A DNA stretch of 64,000 bases, taken from the NCBI GenBank assembly GCA_009667805.1, contig CM019069.1:95949204-96013203 (forward strand), read 5' to 3'. Below the pieces are notes generated by a model. It was not told the origin of the DNA, ran no database searches, and saw only the letters and a list, made by a program, of their open reading frames with translations. Shown here in pieces: positions 11,313 through 21,450 of this stretch. A program made the translations under genes and the position numbers. The DNA comes from Leptobrachium leishanense. Lineage: Eukaryota; Chordata; Amphibia; Anura; Megophryidae. How positions within the stretch are numbered: the first letter of the stretch is position 1; every line of letters starts with the position of its first letter.

Positions 11313-12529
11313 TCAGGAACGCCATACTCTCCATCGGGAATTCCCTACAGTGGGAGGTTCCCGTACCCTTATACAAAAAGGGGGAGAAACAGGAGAGCAA
11401 AATAAAAGATTAAACCAAAAGATGGGGGGGGCCCATCTGCAACCAGCAGCGAAACGACAGTTGGCTGAAATAAAGACAGCAACATTACCCAACTGATATC
11501 GTGGAGCAATCCAATTCAAATGGGACTGTTCTGTTTCGGAGGAACCGGGTGGGGGCGACTTTGCGTTCGGAAGTCCCAAAAACAAAATGTACCATTCAGC
11601 GAACACGCCATTCAGGCAGCAATTTTGGCACTTGCGACAGTCGCTCTTGGACATCGGTTCTATTTGTAATCCCCAGGATTCCAGAGTTGTTCGACCTTCC
11701 TCTGTCGAGTTGAACACCGTAGTTGTGCCGTCTCGGAGAACAACCAGCTTGGTGGGGAAGCCCCAGCGGTATAAAATTCCAGCCGAGCATAGTGTAGTTG
11801 TGATAGGCCGAAACAATCTACGCTGTTGCAGGGTTGCTTTCGAAAAATCAGGATATACCGCAAGGTGACCATATTGGGATCCCAAGACATCCGGTTTACG
11901 TAGTGCACGTAATATATCCTCTCGCGGCTTGTAATAGTGTAATTTCAATATTACATCCCTGGGTGCTTTCTGGGGTGCCGATGGCGGTTTCGGCAATCTG
12001 TGGATCCTATCCATGAGTATCGTTTCCGGAGTGACCCCAGGGAGCAAAAATGAAAAAAAAATCCGCTACATATGTCCCGAGATCTCGGGGGTGTATTGAC
12101 TCTGGGACCCCTCTGATTTTTAAATTGTTTCGGCGGGACCTGTCTTCAAGATCCGCTACTTTATTGAGACATTGCTGTAACTTAGCTTCAAGCGTCTACA
12201 CCACACCAGCCATATCATTATGCGCTGTCGCCATCTCGGACATTTTACCCTCCAGATGAGAGGTTCGCTCACCAATATCCTGAATGTCTTATGTCCGCAG
12301 ACACCGTGTCCAAGCGCGTTGTTAATGTCTCTGAGAAGTCTTTAAACAGCGTCTCCATCCGGAAGGTGAATGTGGCCAAGTCAACCTCTGAGTACGTAAT
12401 CGTTTTCACAGGGGAATGAGGTGTAGATCCGCCGCCATCTTGAGGATCCGCATCCTCGCGGCGTTTGGTAGGCCGGGGAGTAAAAAACTCCTGTTTCCCT
12501 GCAGTTTTCTTAGTTTTAGTGGTAGCCAT
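11313..12529 (-). pseudogene. L1/Tx1-type ORF1 (RNA-binding protein), frameshifted
   Basis: The start at 12529 gives MATTKTKKTAGKQ, then a basic N-terminal region and the beginning of a coiled coil. The middle (about 12050-12270) is out of frame but reads DLEDRSRRNNLKIRGVPES, the junction of coiled coil and RRM-like domain typical of L1 ORF1 proteins. A T-run near 12050 marks one frameshift. The last frame (12047-11313) carries the RRM/C-terminal domain with KAPRDVILKLHYYK and RRLFRPITTTLCSAGILYRWGFP, and runs past the expected C-terminus. ORF1 proteins coat the LINE RNA; this copy cannot be translated intact. Confidence 0.8.
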
Positions 12530-12681
12530 CCCGATGACTTCAAGTTCCCAGTATGTGTAGCAAGTTTTGGGGTCTGTATGAGTGCGATGTCCGCTTTAAA
12601 TCGCTTGCTGGAGCAGGAGCTGAATTAAAGCACGTCCACCATGCTCGGCAGTCGGCCACGCCCCCAAATGGCTCTTATTTT

Positions 12682-13120
12682 GCATGTAAGAGAGCACAGC
12701 ATTTAGTTAAAGTTTGCTGTGTGTTCTCATATGGTATAACTATACTGTATGTATCTTATAGGAATAAAAGGGCTGTGAGCATGAATGCAGTGAAGCATAA
12801 TCGACTAACTAAAGACTGATGCGGGTTATTCACTAGGTGCTGGTGTTTTGCAGTGTTAAAGCACCGTCAAACGCTGGCATTTCACAAAAGTAGAATTGAA
12901 GACCAACAGCCTAAGCATTACAGCGCATAGGTCACACTGCATACAGAGATAGTGTCTCAGAGCTGTAACATTGGATTACACTAGCAATCAGTGAACAACC
13001 ATCTAATCTGTGTTCAGCTTCATAGGATTGTGTGGCTGTGTCGGCCCCTGGTAGTGCCTTTAACAGGAAATTTGTTTTTACTGTGGGGGAGTTGTTATTT
13101 AAATGCTATTTTATTGAAAT
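12682..13120. other. Intergenic sequence, no gene seen
   Basis: No gene is recognisable. GGGTTATTCACTAGG near 12824 again resembles the GGGTTATTCA MITE end. The open frames here are short and without features. Confidence 0.45.
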
Positions 13121-13206
13121 TATTTTGCTTGCTAGAACAAGTAGATTGGGCTCCCGGTTTATTTCATTGGACAAGTAGATTTTTTTTTAAAAATTCCACA
13201 TCCCTG
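13121..13206 (+). mobile_element. Right end of the hAT-like element type seen at 4448-5755
   Basis: Two GACAAGTAGAT/GAACAAGTAGAT units and the terminal AAAAATTCCACATCCCTG match the right end of the element at 4448-5755. A left end and a target duplication were not found. Confidence 0.6.
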
Positions 13207-13932
13207 TGAACACAGTGGGATGGTATATCATGTCCCTCTGGTATCTATGGGCTGCACTCTGACGCACGCCACACATCATTCGCTGTCATGGGATGGCCTG
13301 ACGTCAAGCCACCCCCCTGCAGCAAATGTGTGCCAAGTGCTTCATCTGCATAGGTGGGCCAGAGGAGGAGCCGCAGCATACTAATATACTCCGCCGGCGA
13401 TTAGAAACACCTGTCGGGCACAACCTCCCTGGGAGGTAAGAGGTTAATGTCCAGTATTTTGAAATTTGCAGCTCCCCATTACTGGCTCAGATGGAAAAGC
13501 ACCCTTATGTCGGACAAGACAGGAGCACTTTAAAGGTCGTCACAACAATTTAGCAGAATTTTAAGTGATGCACTGGATTTCGCAGACACTGGGTACTATA
13601 GGGAAGGCCAGAGCATAAAATATTTGTGATAATATGTGATGATATAGAAAGAATATGCAAGAAATAAATCTCACCTGCTTTACAGCATCCAGCAATCTTT
13701 CCATAAGACATTGCCTTTTCAAGTCATTGTTCTGCGACCCTGTAAATAAACAAAGAATTTACATTATTTTATTTAATGAACTCACAAAATGGAAATTCTA
13801 GTATAAAAGCCATAAGACAACAAGCTGCAATATTAGAGACTAGATGTTAAGCCTGCCAGGTGGGCAGTCTATTGTTGTAGGATCTGGCTGCCCAGTGCTC
13901 CCAATGATGTGGCTGCTTGTCGCACCCAGGAT
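13207..13932. other. Intergenic sequence, no gene seen
   Basis: At about 13300-13450 there is GC-rich sequence ending CTCCCTGGGAGGTAAGAGGTTAATG, which looks like one end of a TTAA-target hairpin-type element. The remainder to 13932 is A/T-rich and shows no gene. Confidence 0.4.
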
Positions 13933-14235
13933 CTGGCTACTGAGGTGCACCCCATGATCTGGCTACAGGATCCGGCTGCTCAGGTGCACCCCAGGATCCG
14001 GCTGCTCAGGTGCACCCCAGGATCCGGCTGCTCAGGTGCACCCCAGGATCCAGCTGCTCAGGTGCACCCCAGGATCCAGCTGCTCAGGTGCACCCCAGGA
14101 TCCAGCTGCTCAGGTGCACCCCAGGATCCAGCTGCTCAGGTGCACCCCAGGATCCAGCTGCTCAGGTGCACCCCAGGATCCAGCTGCTCAGGTGTACCCC
14201 AGGATCCAGCTGCTCAGGTGCACCCCAGAATCCGG
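13933..14235. repeat. Minisatellite, 26-bp unit
   Basis: Ten regular copies of a 26-bp unit containing GCTGCTCAGGTGCACCCC and GGATCC run from about 13977 to 14235, preceded by two or three degenerate copies. Neighbouring copies differ mainly at one base (GGATCCGG against GGATCCAG). The unit has no stop in three frames, which creates long but meaningless open frames of about 100-119 codons. One further copy, GGCTGCTCAGGTGCTCCCC, sits beyond the insertion at 14909-14940. Confidence 0.95.
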
Positions 14236-14908
14236 ACCAAAGCGAAGTGGAGTGCCACAGCAAAATAGGATATCCTCAATCCACCACAATTACAGTCACT
14301 GTGTACCTCAATGGTGGTTTCCCCAAAAAACAAGATAGACAGAAAAGTCCAAAAATTTTATAAGATAGGTACAGTGCACTCAGTCTTCTTAGAAAATGCA
14401 ACATACACTTTGATGTCCTTATTCAGATCTTTTTGTCTGCATCAAACATATGAAAGATAAACATAGAAAGAACCGATTGTTTCTAGATTTCCAATTATGT
14501 AAGTGACAACTGCACACTCACATCAAGAGCCCCAACTGGCTTTCGCCTTATGGGTGTTCACTTCTTATTCACAGAAACCCATTAGCCTGTCTGGTTTTCT
14601 TCTCTCAGAATCCTCATATATACAGTGGAAAGGCATGAAACCCAAAAGGGCCTAGTGTAATTCTGTGATTTACTTCTATAGTTAAGAGAGAGTGACGATT
14701 TTACACTTACTCTGGGTGGAGCCTCCAGGCTCTAGGGATAACAGCATGTGAAATTTTTTTTTAGGGGGAAAAAAAAACAAACCACTAAACCTCTCTCCAA
14801 ATGACACGGAACGGCAGGTGAAGATAAGAGCTTTTATTTAAAAATCAATATAATTCCCAGGACGCGTTTCGTCGGCGTACTGACTTCATCGGCTGGGAAA
14901 GAAAAAAA
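14236..14908 (-). mobile_element. Insertion with the 'GAAACGCGT' core, splitting the minisatellite
   Basis: The minisatellite stops at 14235 and resumes at 14909, so this 0.67-kb block looks inserted. On the minus strand it starts after an A/T-run and reads CCGATGAAGTCAGTACGCCG, then ACGAAACGCGTCC, and about 140 bp later AGAGCCTGGAGGCTCCACCC followed by GTAAGTG. The same order (GAAG, GAAACGCGT, then GCTCCACCC with a GT[A/G]AGT donor-like string) occurs in both arms of the foldback at 29181-30560. I cannot name the family. Boundaries are approximate and no target duplication was identified. Confidence 0.5.
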
Positions 14909-14940
14909 AACAGGATCTGGCTGCTCAGGTGCTCCCCAGG

Positions 14941-15657
14941 AAAGCTTGCCCTCGTGTTATAGAGAGATTATGTATGACCACTGGTCCCCAAGCTTAAATA
15001 ATAAAGCTAAATTTATTCACTGCTCTGAAGGTGGAGCTGCGGTTCCTTGGCTCTCCACTGGGAATCCCATTCAGCATGGAACTCCTAGCAGAGAGCCAAG
15101 GAACAGCAGCTCCCCCTTCAGAACAGTGAATAAATTAGCATTATTTAGTGCTGAGTTGCGCGCTGCCGATTGGAAGGGTCCGGCTGTGCTGGATGCGCGC
15201 GCATCCAGGACAGCAATGGACACAAATGTTATATATATATTGGTGGCTGGGTGTCAGCAAGCACAAGCTTGTGGTGACAGTACCACAAACATACAGAACA
15301 CAAGGAAAGATGGCTGGTGGGGTCATGTGTAGCTGGATTGGGTATTATTGAAGAACTAACCAGTAAGCCGCATTTGGGGGAAAAAACATTAAATTCTGAA
15401 AGGTGAATAGATTAACATTACTTCTCTATGTGACAATTTCACTGCTGCAGAAGATCACCGAATTGTGGCGATTCTACACCGTATTTCCTGTCAATTCGGC
15501 AGTATTTTTTTCAACAGTATACTGCCAGGATACATCACAAATCCAGTGATTTTACAGAGTGCTGTTACATACCAGTGACTTGTTGAATCGTTGAGTGCGT
15601 TAAACGCTGGAAGGGTGTGAGTTTCATGCAGTGCCACCAGACATGAACGTATGTACC
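14941..15657. other. Intergenic sequence with a small inverted repeat
   Basis: No gene is recognisable. Near 15010-15140 an inverted repeat pairs TTTATTCACTGCTCTGAAGG with CCTTCAGAACAGTGAATAAA (arms of about 20-45 bp around GAGCTGC...GCAGCTC), consistent with a small MITE. The open frame of 128 codons across it has no domain. Confidence 0.45.
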
Positions 15658-15659
15658 TA

Positions 15660-17279
15660 CAGTTGTGTTCAAAATTATTCAACCCCCAATGCTGTAAAGG
15701 GTTTTAGGGAATTTAGTGTACATTTGTAATTGTATTCAGAATGAAATCCTACAAGGACTTTTTAAAGAACCATATGCAACTAAAATGACATCAATTGGTT
15801 TTGTAATACAGTAGTAAATGTTTCTTTTGTGAATTCTTCATTGACACAATTATTCAACCCCTTAAAGACTACCACTCTGAAGAACAGAGGTTCATTCAAG
15901 TGTTTTCAATCAGGTATTGAAAACACCTGTGGATGTCACGGAGCAGCAATAAAGCATAATAAGCACCAATTAGGCAGCTTTAAAATGACTGTGATACTCA
16001 GCTCCTTCTAGACATTTACTGGTGTGGTTACAAACATGGTGAAGTCAAGAGAATGGTCCAGGAAGACAAGAGAAGAGGTGATTACTCTTCACAGGAAGGG
16101 CAATGGCTATAAGAAGATTGCAAAGATGTTAAACATACCAAGAGAGACCATAGGAAGCATCATTCGCAAATTCAAGGCAAAGGGCACTGTTGAAACGATA
16201 CCTGGTCGTGGCAGAAAGAAGATGCTGACTTCGACTGCTGTGCGCTACCTGAAGCGTAGAGTGGAGAAAAGTCCCCGTGCGACTGCTGAGGAACTGAGAA
16301 AAGATTTGTCAGATGTGGGTACTGAAGTTTCAGCTCAGACAATACGGCGCACACTGCGTAATGAAGGCCTCCATGCCAGAACTCCCAGGCGCACCCCCTT
16401 GCTGTCTCCAAAGAATAAGAAGAGTCGACTGTAGTATGCCAACAGTCATGTGGACAAACCACAGAAGTTTTGGGATAGTGTTCTGTGGACTGATGAAACA
16501 AAATTAGAACTGTTTGGGCCCATGGATCAACGCTATGTTTGGAGGAGGAAGAACAAGGCCTATGAAGAAAAGAACACCTTGCCTACTGTGAAGCATGGCG
16601 GGGGGGAGTCAATCATGCTTTGCGGCTGTTTTGCTTCTGCAGGTACAGGGAAGCTTCAGCGTGTGCAAGGTACCATGAATTTTCTTCAGTACCAGGAGAT
16701 ACTGGATGACAATGTGATGCAGTCCGTCACAAACCTGAGGCTTGGGAGACGTTGGACCTTTCAACAGGACAATGATCCCAAGCATACCTCCAAGTCCACT
16801 AGAGCATGGTTGCAGATTAAAGGCTGGAACATTTTGGAGTGGCCATCGCAGTCACCTGACTTAAATCCGATTGAGAACCTCTGGTGGGACTTAAAGAAAG
16901 CAGTTGCAGTGCGCAAGCCTAAGAATGTGACTGAACTGGAGGCTTTTGCCCATGACGAATGGGCGAAGATACCCGTAGATCGCTGCAAGACACTTGTGTC
17001 AAGCTATGCTTCACGTTTAAAAGCTGTTATAACTGTAAAAGGATGTTGTACTAAGTACTAAGATTGAATGTCACTTGGGGGTTGAATAAAACTGATAATG
17101 ATGTGAGCACAGAAAAGACATTTGTGGTTATTTCATTCTAAATGTTATGTTATATTTGTCTGACCTACACGTGCCTCTTTGATTTAATTGTAAGCAAGAT
17201 GACTGAATGATCAAAATCAATGTCAAACTGGCCAAAACACTCAGTTTCAGTGGGGGTTGAATAATTTTGAACACAACTG
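15660..17279 (+). mobile_element. Tc1-type transposon, family A, nearly intact
   Basis: The ends are inverted repeats starting CAGTTGTGTTCAAAATTA (left at 15660) and the reverse complement at the right (17279). Both sides carry the TA target duplication (15658-15659 and 17280-17281). The 1,620-bp element encodes one transposase frame with a single internal stop. A second copy of the same family, more decayed, lies in inverse orientation at 41915-43498, and a related relic lies at 46452-48011. Confidence 0.95.
16036..17061 (+). pseudogene. Tc1 transposase, one nonsense codon from an open frame
   Basis: The likely start is the second ATG, 16036 (MVKSREWSRK), giving 341 codons, the usual length for Tc1. 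Residues 1-110 form the paired helix-turn-helix DNA-binding region (RKGNGYKKIAKMLNIPRETI) with a basic GRGRKK linker. The DDE triad is visible as D153 (LWTDETK), D245 (FQQDNDPKHT) and E280 (SPDLNPIENLW), with 34 residues between the second D and E. The only break is a TAG at codon 133 (16432-16434); the sister copy at 41915-43498 has CAG at the same place. The enzyme would bind the element's ends and catalyse cut-and-paste transposition. Since the rest is in one frame, this copy is probably young. Confidence 0.9.
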
Positions 17280-17281
17280 TA

Positions 17282-18500
17282 TGTCTGTCTCCCATCTCAG
17301 TAAATCGGCGTCAAACAAGGAAAGAAGATGTGGTTTTACGATTTTCTTACAAGAATTTAAAATTAAACTAAGAACAAAAATGTTCTCCTTGCAGTCTAAT
17401 ACTTCTGATCTAAGGGTCAGGATGTAAAGAGTATCTGCTAACACAATTGGGGTCTATGTAGATTGCCAAACGGTCCAATAACTTATAAATTCTAGAAATC
17501 AAGCGGTCCCATGGACAGAATCTTTGGTGAAATCAGATGAGATTTGTACAGCTCCGAAGTTCTCAAATATTAAATCAAGCTAAGTCTGTTCCGGATTGTG
17601 TCATTAAACCCCAAGTTCCAAAAGCTCAAAATTACATGGATTCCCAGAACTTGTCCATAAAGCATAAATGTCATGAACTCAAGGATCAAATGAGCAGCTA
17701 AAACCCTCATACAAAAAGGATAATACACTCTGCAAAGCTCTGAGTCTTTCAAGTTAGGAATATTCCCAATTAAATAATACACTGCTGCATACAACAAGCA
17801 AAAGAGCCAAAAGATCTACCTCATTTACAAACTGGGAACGATAGGAGGCTAACCCGCACTTCTGTTAAACACTATACCAACAGTTACCACCACATTCACT
17901 CAATCGTCTTCAAACTAGAAGTATTATAAATTTGAATATATAAATGTCCACATATATATTTGATGCAGCGTACATTTACATAAAAAAGTAACAAAAAAAT
18001 ATTTTCAAAAAACCAAAGCATTAGTAGACACAAAGAAAACAAATAATGGAGATATTGGAGTACTGCACGTATCAGCAATGACACAGGAACAATTTCCAAG
18101 CATGACCTAGTTCAGACATGTCCAAGGAACGATCGAGGGGAACCATTCATAACCAGGGCCAAATTAAAATCTTTATGCGCCTGGAGCTGAAGATGATTTT
18201 GGTGGGCTTATTTTTGGAATTGCGTGAAATGAAAACATGCTTTATTTTATGTAACTGGGTAGCTTGGTATATATAACTGGGCCAATATGCATATATATAG
18301 CCAAACAGATATTGTCACGTGAACAAGAAAGTGCACCTTTTTGAATTCTATGGTTTTACGTATTAGGACAGAATAAAAAAAATTATCTGGCCCTTAGCAT
18401 GTCTTACAATCAGGTAAATACAACAACACATGACATATTACACTGTATCATGATTTATTTAATAAAATGAAAGCAAAAATGGAAAAGCCATGTTTGAAAA
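17282..18500. other. Intergenic sequence, no gene seen
   Basis: A/T-rich sequence without a recognisable gene, RNA or complete element. The minus-strand frames of 60-75 codons have no domain. GGGCCAAATTAAAATC near 18157 resembles a hAT-type terminal sequence seen near 49731, but no partner end is visible. Confidence 0.45.
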
Positions 18501-18504
18501 ACTA

Positions 18505-18555
18505 AAGGGGTTATTCAAAGAGCACCGAAATGTTGCCGACATTTCGGTGCGCTTT
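18505..18555. mobile_element. Fragment of a GGGTTATTCA MITE, cut by a LINE
   Basis: GGGGTTATTCAAAGAGC at 18508 begins like the MITE at 35361-35547. It contains the hairpin GCACCGAAATGT (18522) with ACATTTCGGTGC (18539). The LINE 3' end at 18556 interrupts it. Confidence 0.45.
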
Positions 18556-19140
18556 CTTTTTTTTGTGTAAAATATATTTATTGGCATTAAATAATATACA
18601 TGTCATATAAAAGACAAAAATGTAAACTTTTCAGAAAATACAAATCAGCAATCAGCGTGTCTCTTTTGCCAAAGAAAATGCTATTTTTCTGTAATACAGT
18701 AATAACAATAAACCAACTAAAACTAAAACAGTGATCAGCAGAGTATAGCAGTGTTTGCATAACCAAAATATCGCACAGTAAGTTCTGAATGTAACCATGT
18801 CAGAAGCGTATCACCCATTTATACAGGAACAGGAGCTTGTCCCTCCAAAGAACCCGGGTTCTCCTCATCTAAATTCAAGTCGTCTACAGTAAGTGTGCGG
18901 AGGTGAGATGACCATGGTCGCCATATCGCATAGAATTGGTCATACTTGCCCAGGCTATTATAGTGAGCCTCTTCCATATTCTTAATCCCCTCCACCCTCA
19001 GTACCCAATCCCGCACTGTAGGTGGGCAATCCCTTTTCCAGAATACAGGTATCAGCGCTCTCGCTGCCGACAACAAAATTGCTAGTGAAGTGGAAATAGG
19101 CTGGAAGACGGCCGCCATTGTACACAGGCGGCCATCTTGT
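18556..19140 (-). mobile_element. 5'-truncated L1/Tx1-type LINE, 3' end
   Basis: On the minus strand the last part of ORF2 (about 19110-18819) is followed by a 3' UTR, an AATAAA at 18577-18582 and a short A-run at 18556-18563. This is the usual shape of a 5'-truncated LINE copy. A target duplication is not evident, so the 5' limit is approximate. Confidence 0.7.
18819..19110 (-). pseudogene. C-terminus of an L1/Tx1-type ORF2
   Basis: The minus-strand frame contains FWKRDCPPTVRDWVLRVEGI and then LGKYDQFYAIWRPW and ends at 18819. The position of the tryptophan-rich tail matches the ends of the ORF2 remnants at 26937-27335 and 22609-23070 (RDWVDKVEFLRRM in the former). The first residues of the open frame (to about 19110) come from flanking DNA. 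Only about 95 codons of the original of roughly 1,250 remain. Confidence 0.7.
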
Positions 19141-19179
19141 TCAGAATATTGGTTCACTTGTATATAACTAGACAGGTTT

Positions 19180-19765
19180 GTAGCTGAAACTAGAATGAGG
19201 TATACGTAGAAATTTAGGAATGCGTTTAGATTAGCAGAAAAGCAATTAAAGCTTTATGAAAGATCTCTGCTGTTCCTGGCACGGAGGGGAAAAGCGAAGT
19301 AGATCCTCCAAGGTCGTTGGGGCCCGCAGAAAGACAAAGGAGTAGAGATCAGGCCAGGTGCCATCTGTAACAAGTGATTGTAGGCGCAAGGGAGGAGGGC
19401 GCAGCCCGGAACAGTAAGAGCAATTAATTTTGATTTACTGAAACTAACACAAAGTTTGCCAATTTACAGCCAATTAATGAAATGTCTTTGTATTAGCCAA
19501 AGGGAGGTATTAACCCACGTGGGGTGGAATAAAGTGTCATTGGGAGGTGGGCTAACTGGGATGTACCTAATTACGTATTTTTGGGTATAAGATCCCTTGC
19601 ACGGGTGAAAGGGGGGGCTCACTCTTTGCGATTCAATCCTGTGTGGGCACTTGTGTGACGACACAATAAAGTTTGCCTTTCCTGAAGAGACTCGTGTTCT
19701 GACAATCCTTACTTGTGCCCGGTCCGGCGCCGTCTTGAAAGTGAATCTGTTTTTGTCCGCCTACA
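19180..19765 (+). mobile_element. LTR-like sequence (candidate solo or 5' LTR of a retrovirus-like element)
   Basis: The segment starts TGTAG and ends CTACA, the short inverted ends expected of an LTR. Inside are a TATA-like TATAAGATCC near 19586 and an AATAAAG near 19665, followed by about 95 bp that would be the end of R and U5. This order (U3, TATA, R, polyadenylation signal, U5) is typical of retroviral LTRs. A primer-binding site right after 19765 is not recognisable and no flanking duplication was found, so this is a proposal. No gag, pol or env sequence is attached within the window. Confidence 0.45.
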
Positions 19766-19960
19766 CTAGGAGGGAATTCCGGAACGTGTTCCCTGAACTT
19801 CGGGGAATCAAAGTTCCCCACCCTGCGGTGTATTCACCCCAGCATCCTCGCAGTGCAGGAAAACCCGCCGCAAACCCGCAAAACACTCCCCGAAAACCCA
19901 CAGAAACTGCGCCGAACACGGCATCAACCAGCCGCAAAAAAAGTCGACAAGCCAACGGTC

Positions 19961-19993
<33 letters not shown>
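19766..19993. other. Sequence between the LTR-like block and the Tc1, ending in a long A-run
   Basis: About 200 bp rich in CGCAAAC and CCGCAAA strings, which could be a leader of the LTR element or unrelated. It ends with an uninterrupted A-run of about 28 bases at 19966-19993. An open frame runs through (19651-20043), but its lysine tail is the A-run and no domain is seen. Confidence 0.5.
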
Positions 19994-19998
<5 letters not shown>

Positions 19999-20472
19999 TG
20001 CCAAAGATCGTACACAAACAATTGTTGCTGCCCATCAATCTAGTAAGGCTGGGGTCAGACGAGCGCACTGACTTCGCATAGTAACGGACGTACTTTTTGA
20101 AAACATATTTTATTGTGATTTATTGTGATGTACAAGCCATAAACGACTCCAGGGGGTGCTAGGATACAACCATAGCTAGAACAAATCAGCAAGATATAAT
20201 ACACCCCACCCTGTCACAACATCTTCTCAAAAGACAAACTGGGCACTTTTCCTGCGGCCTTTGGGTGTATCTGGATCGAGCTACCCACCTTGCAATGACA
20301 CACAGCCGTCGGCCAACAGGTACAGACGTTCCGGAGCCTGTCTAATTTCCCCCCCTCCGGACTTGCATTAGGCGAACGAGCCGCTGCGTGGTTCCTTCCT
20401 CGGCCGGCGGCCATATTGAGAGCCAGGAGTTGGCGCGCTTTTTCACCCTGCACTGAGCCGCTGCTTCTCAGC

Positions 20473-21450
20473 ATGGGGAAGAAGCCTAAGGCCGGTGGTG
20501 CCGGTGAGGATCCCGGCACCCCAGACATCAGACTTTCGCTTGGTGGGGGTGTGGGGCGGAGGCTGCCAACACGCTCTGTGCCGGAGTCTGGGGCTCCGAC
20601 GCGGCTGGAGGAGATGGTGGCCACCTCTGCGGCACGTGTAGCACCGCTGGGCCTGGGAGAGGATGCGCTTCCCGCCACTAAAGCTGATATCCGCAACTTG
20701 TTGGAGGATGCCAGGAGATCGTGGCAGGCGGATTTCCAGTCCCTGGGTGCGGCGGTCACGGAGACTCAGGTCCAGGTGGACGACCTTCGGACTCGCGCGC
20801 AGGGGATGGAGGACGTACAGGCTGCTACCTCTTCATCGGTGAGAGCTCTACAGGCCCAGGTGAGAAGTCTCCGCGAGGCAGTGGTGGCATTGGAGTCGAG
20901 GCACAGGAGGCGCAACGTGAAGCTACGAGGCATACCGGAGAATATCACTGATCCGGAGCTGCTGCAGTATACCAGGAGTTTCCTGGGGGCGGTTCTCGGT
21001 CAGTCGGAGCACCTACAGGACCCTGTTCTCCAGGCCTTCCGTGTTCGGAAGGCTGCAACGGCCCCGGCGAAGGCGCCGCGCGACGTCCTCATCACCCTGC
21101 GAGACATTACCCTGCATTCTACGCTGTTCCGGGCTGCGCGGAATGTTCCTGCGGTCTCCTACGAAGGAGCAAGCATCGCACTCTATCGCGATATCCCCTT
21201 CCTGGTGCTGGCTGCACGGCGTCAGTTTCGGCCGATTACAACCCTCCTCCGTGCTCGAGACATTGGCTATAAATGGGGCCCCTCTGGATCCCTTATACTC
21301 TCCCCACGAGATGGATGTGCATTGGTGGCTACCTCGCTGAATGAGGCGGAGGGTCATCTTTGCACTCTGGGTCTGCTCCCGGTCACTTCGAGCCACCCTG
21401 ATGACGACCAGCGGACTGGTACACCTCCAACACCGATTGCAACGGACTGA
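20473..21450 (+). CDS. Intact L1/Tx1-type ORF1 protein (325 aa)
   Basis: The chosen start MGKKPKAGG is in a better context and fits ORF1 families; an upstream in-frame ATG at 20416 would add 19 residues. Residues 1-60 are a low-complexity basic/glycine-rich region; about 65-135 form a predicted coiled coil (repeated VDDLRTRAQGMEDVQ-type heptads); about 136-230 an RRM-like domain opening with RRRNVKLRGIPENI; and about 235-300 a C-terminal RNA-binding domain (RRQFRPITTLLRARDIGYKW). ORF1 proteins trimerise and bind LINE RNA in cytoplasmic particles. No stop or frameshift is present, unlike every other LINE frame in the window. There is no ORF2 downstream, so movement would need another element. 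Host transcription is not shown. Confidence 0.8.
   Translation: MGKKPKAGGAGEDPGTPDIRLSLGGGVGRRLPTRSVPESGAPTRLEEMVATSAARVAPLGLGEDALPATKADIRNLLEDARRSWQADFQSLGAAVTETQVQVDDLRTRAQGMEDVQAATSSSVRALQAQVRSLREAVVALESRHRRRNVKLRGIPENITDPELLQYTRSFLGAVLGQSEHLQDPVLQAFRVRKAATAPAKAPRDVLITLRDITLHSTLFRAARNVPAVSYEGASIALYRDIPFLVLAARRQFRPITTLLRARDIGYKWGPSGSLILSPRDGCALVATSLNEAEGHLCTLGLLPVTSSHPDDDQRTGTPPTPIATD

Larger units (their letters stand above)
7191..12681 (-). mobile_element. Full-length L1/Tx1-type LINE with 16-bp target duplications
   Basis: The 16-bp string AAATGGCTCTTATTTT stands at 7191-7206 and again at 12666-12681 and is the target-site duplication. Between them (7207-12665) on the minus strand are a 5' end GGGGGCGTGGCC, a leader of about 136 bp, ORF1, a spacer of about 190 bp, ORF2, a 3' UTR with AATAAA and a poly(A) end. 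The 5' end is preserved, so this copy arrived complete. Several frameshifts show it has since decayed. The duplication is still exact, which suggests a moderate age at most. Confidence 0.9.

Noticed and set aside
13909..14363. Three open frames of 100-119 codons
   Set aside because: They come from the 26-bp minisatellite; no domain and no conserved frame.
19651..20043. Plus-strand frame of 130 codons with a poly-lysine stretch
   Set aside because: The lysines are the A-run, and the frame crosses from the LTR-like block into the Tc1.
20214..20759. Minus-strand frame of 181 codons
   Set aside because: It is the antisense shadow of the intact ORF1 and its leader.
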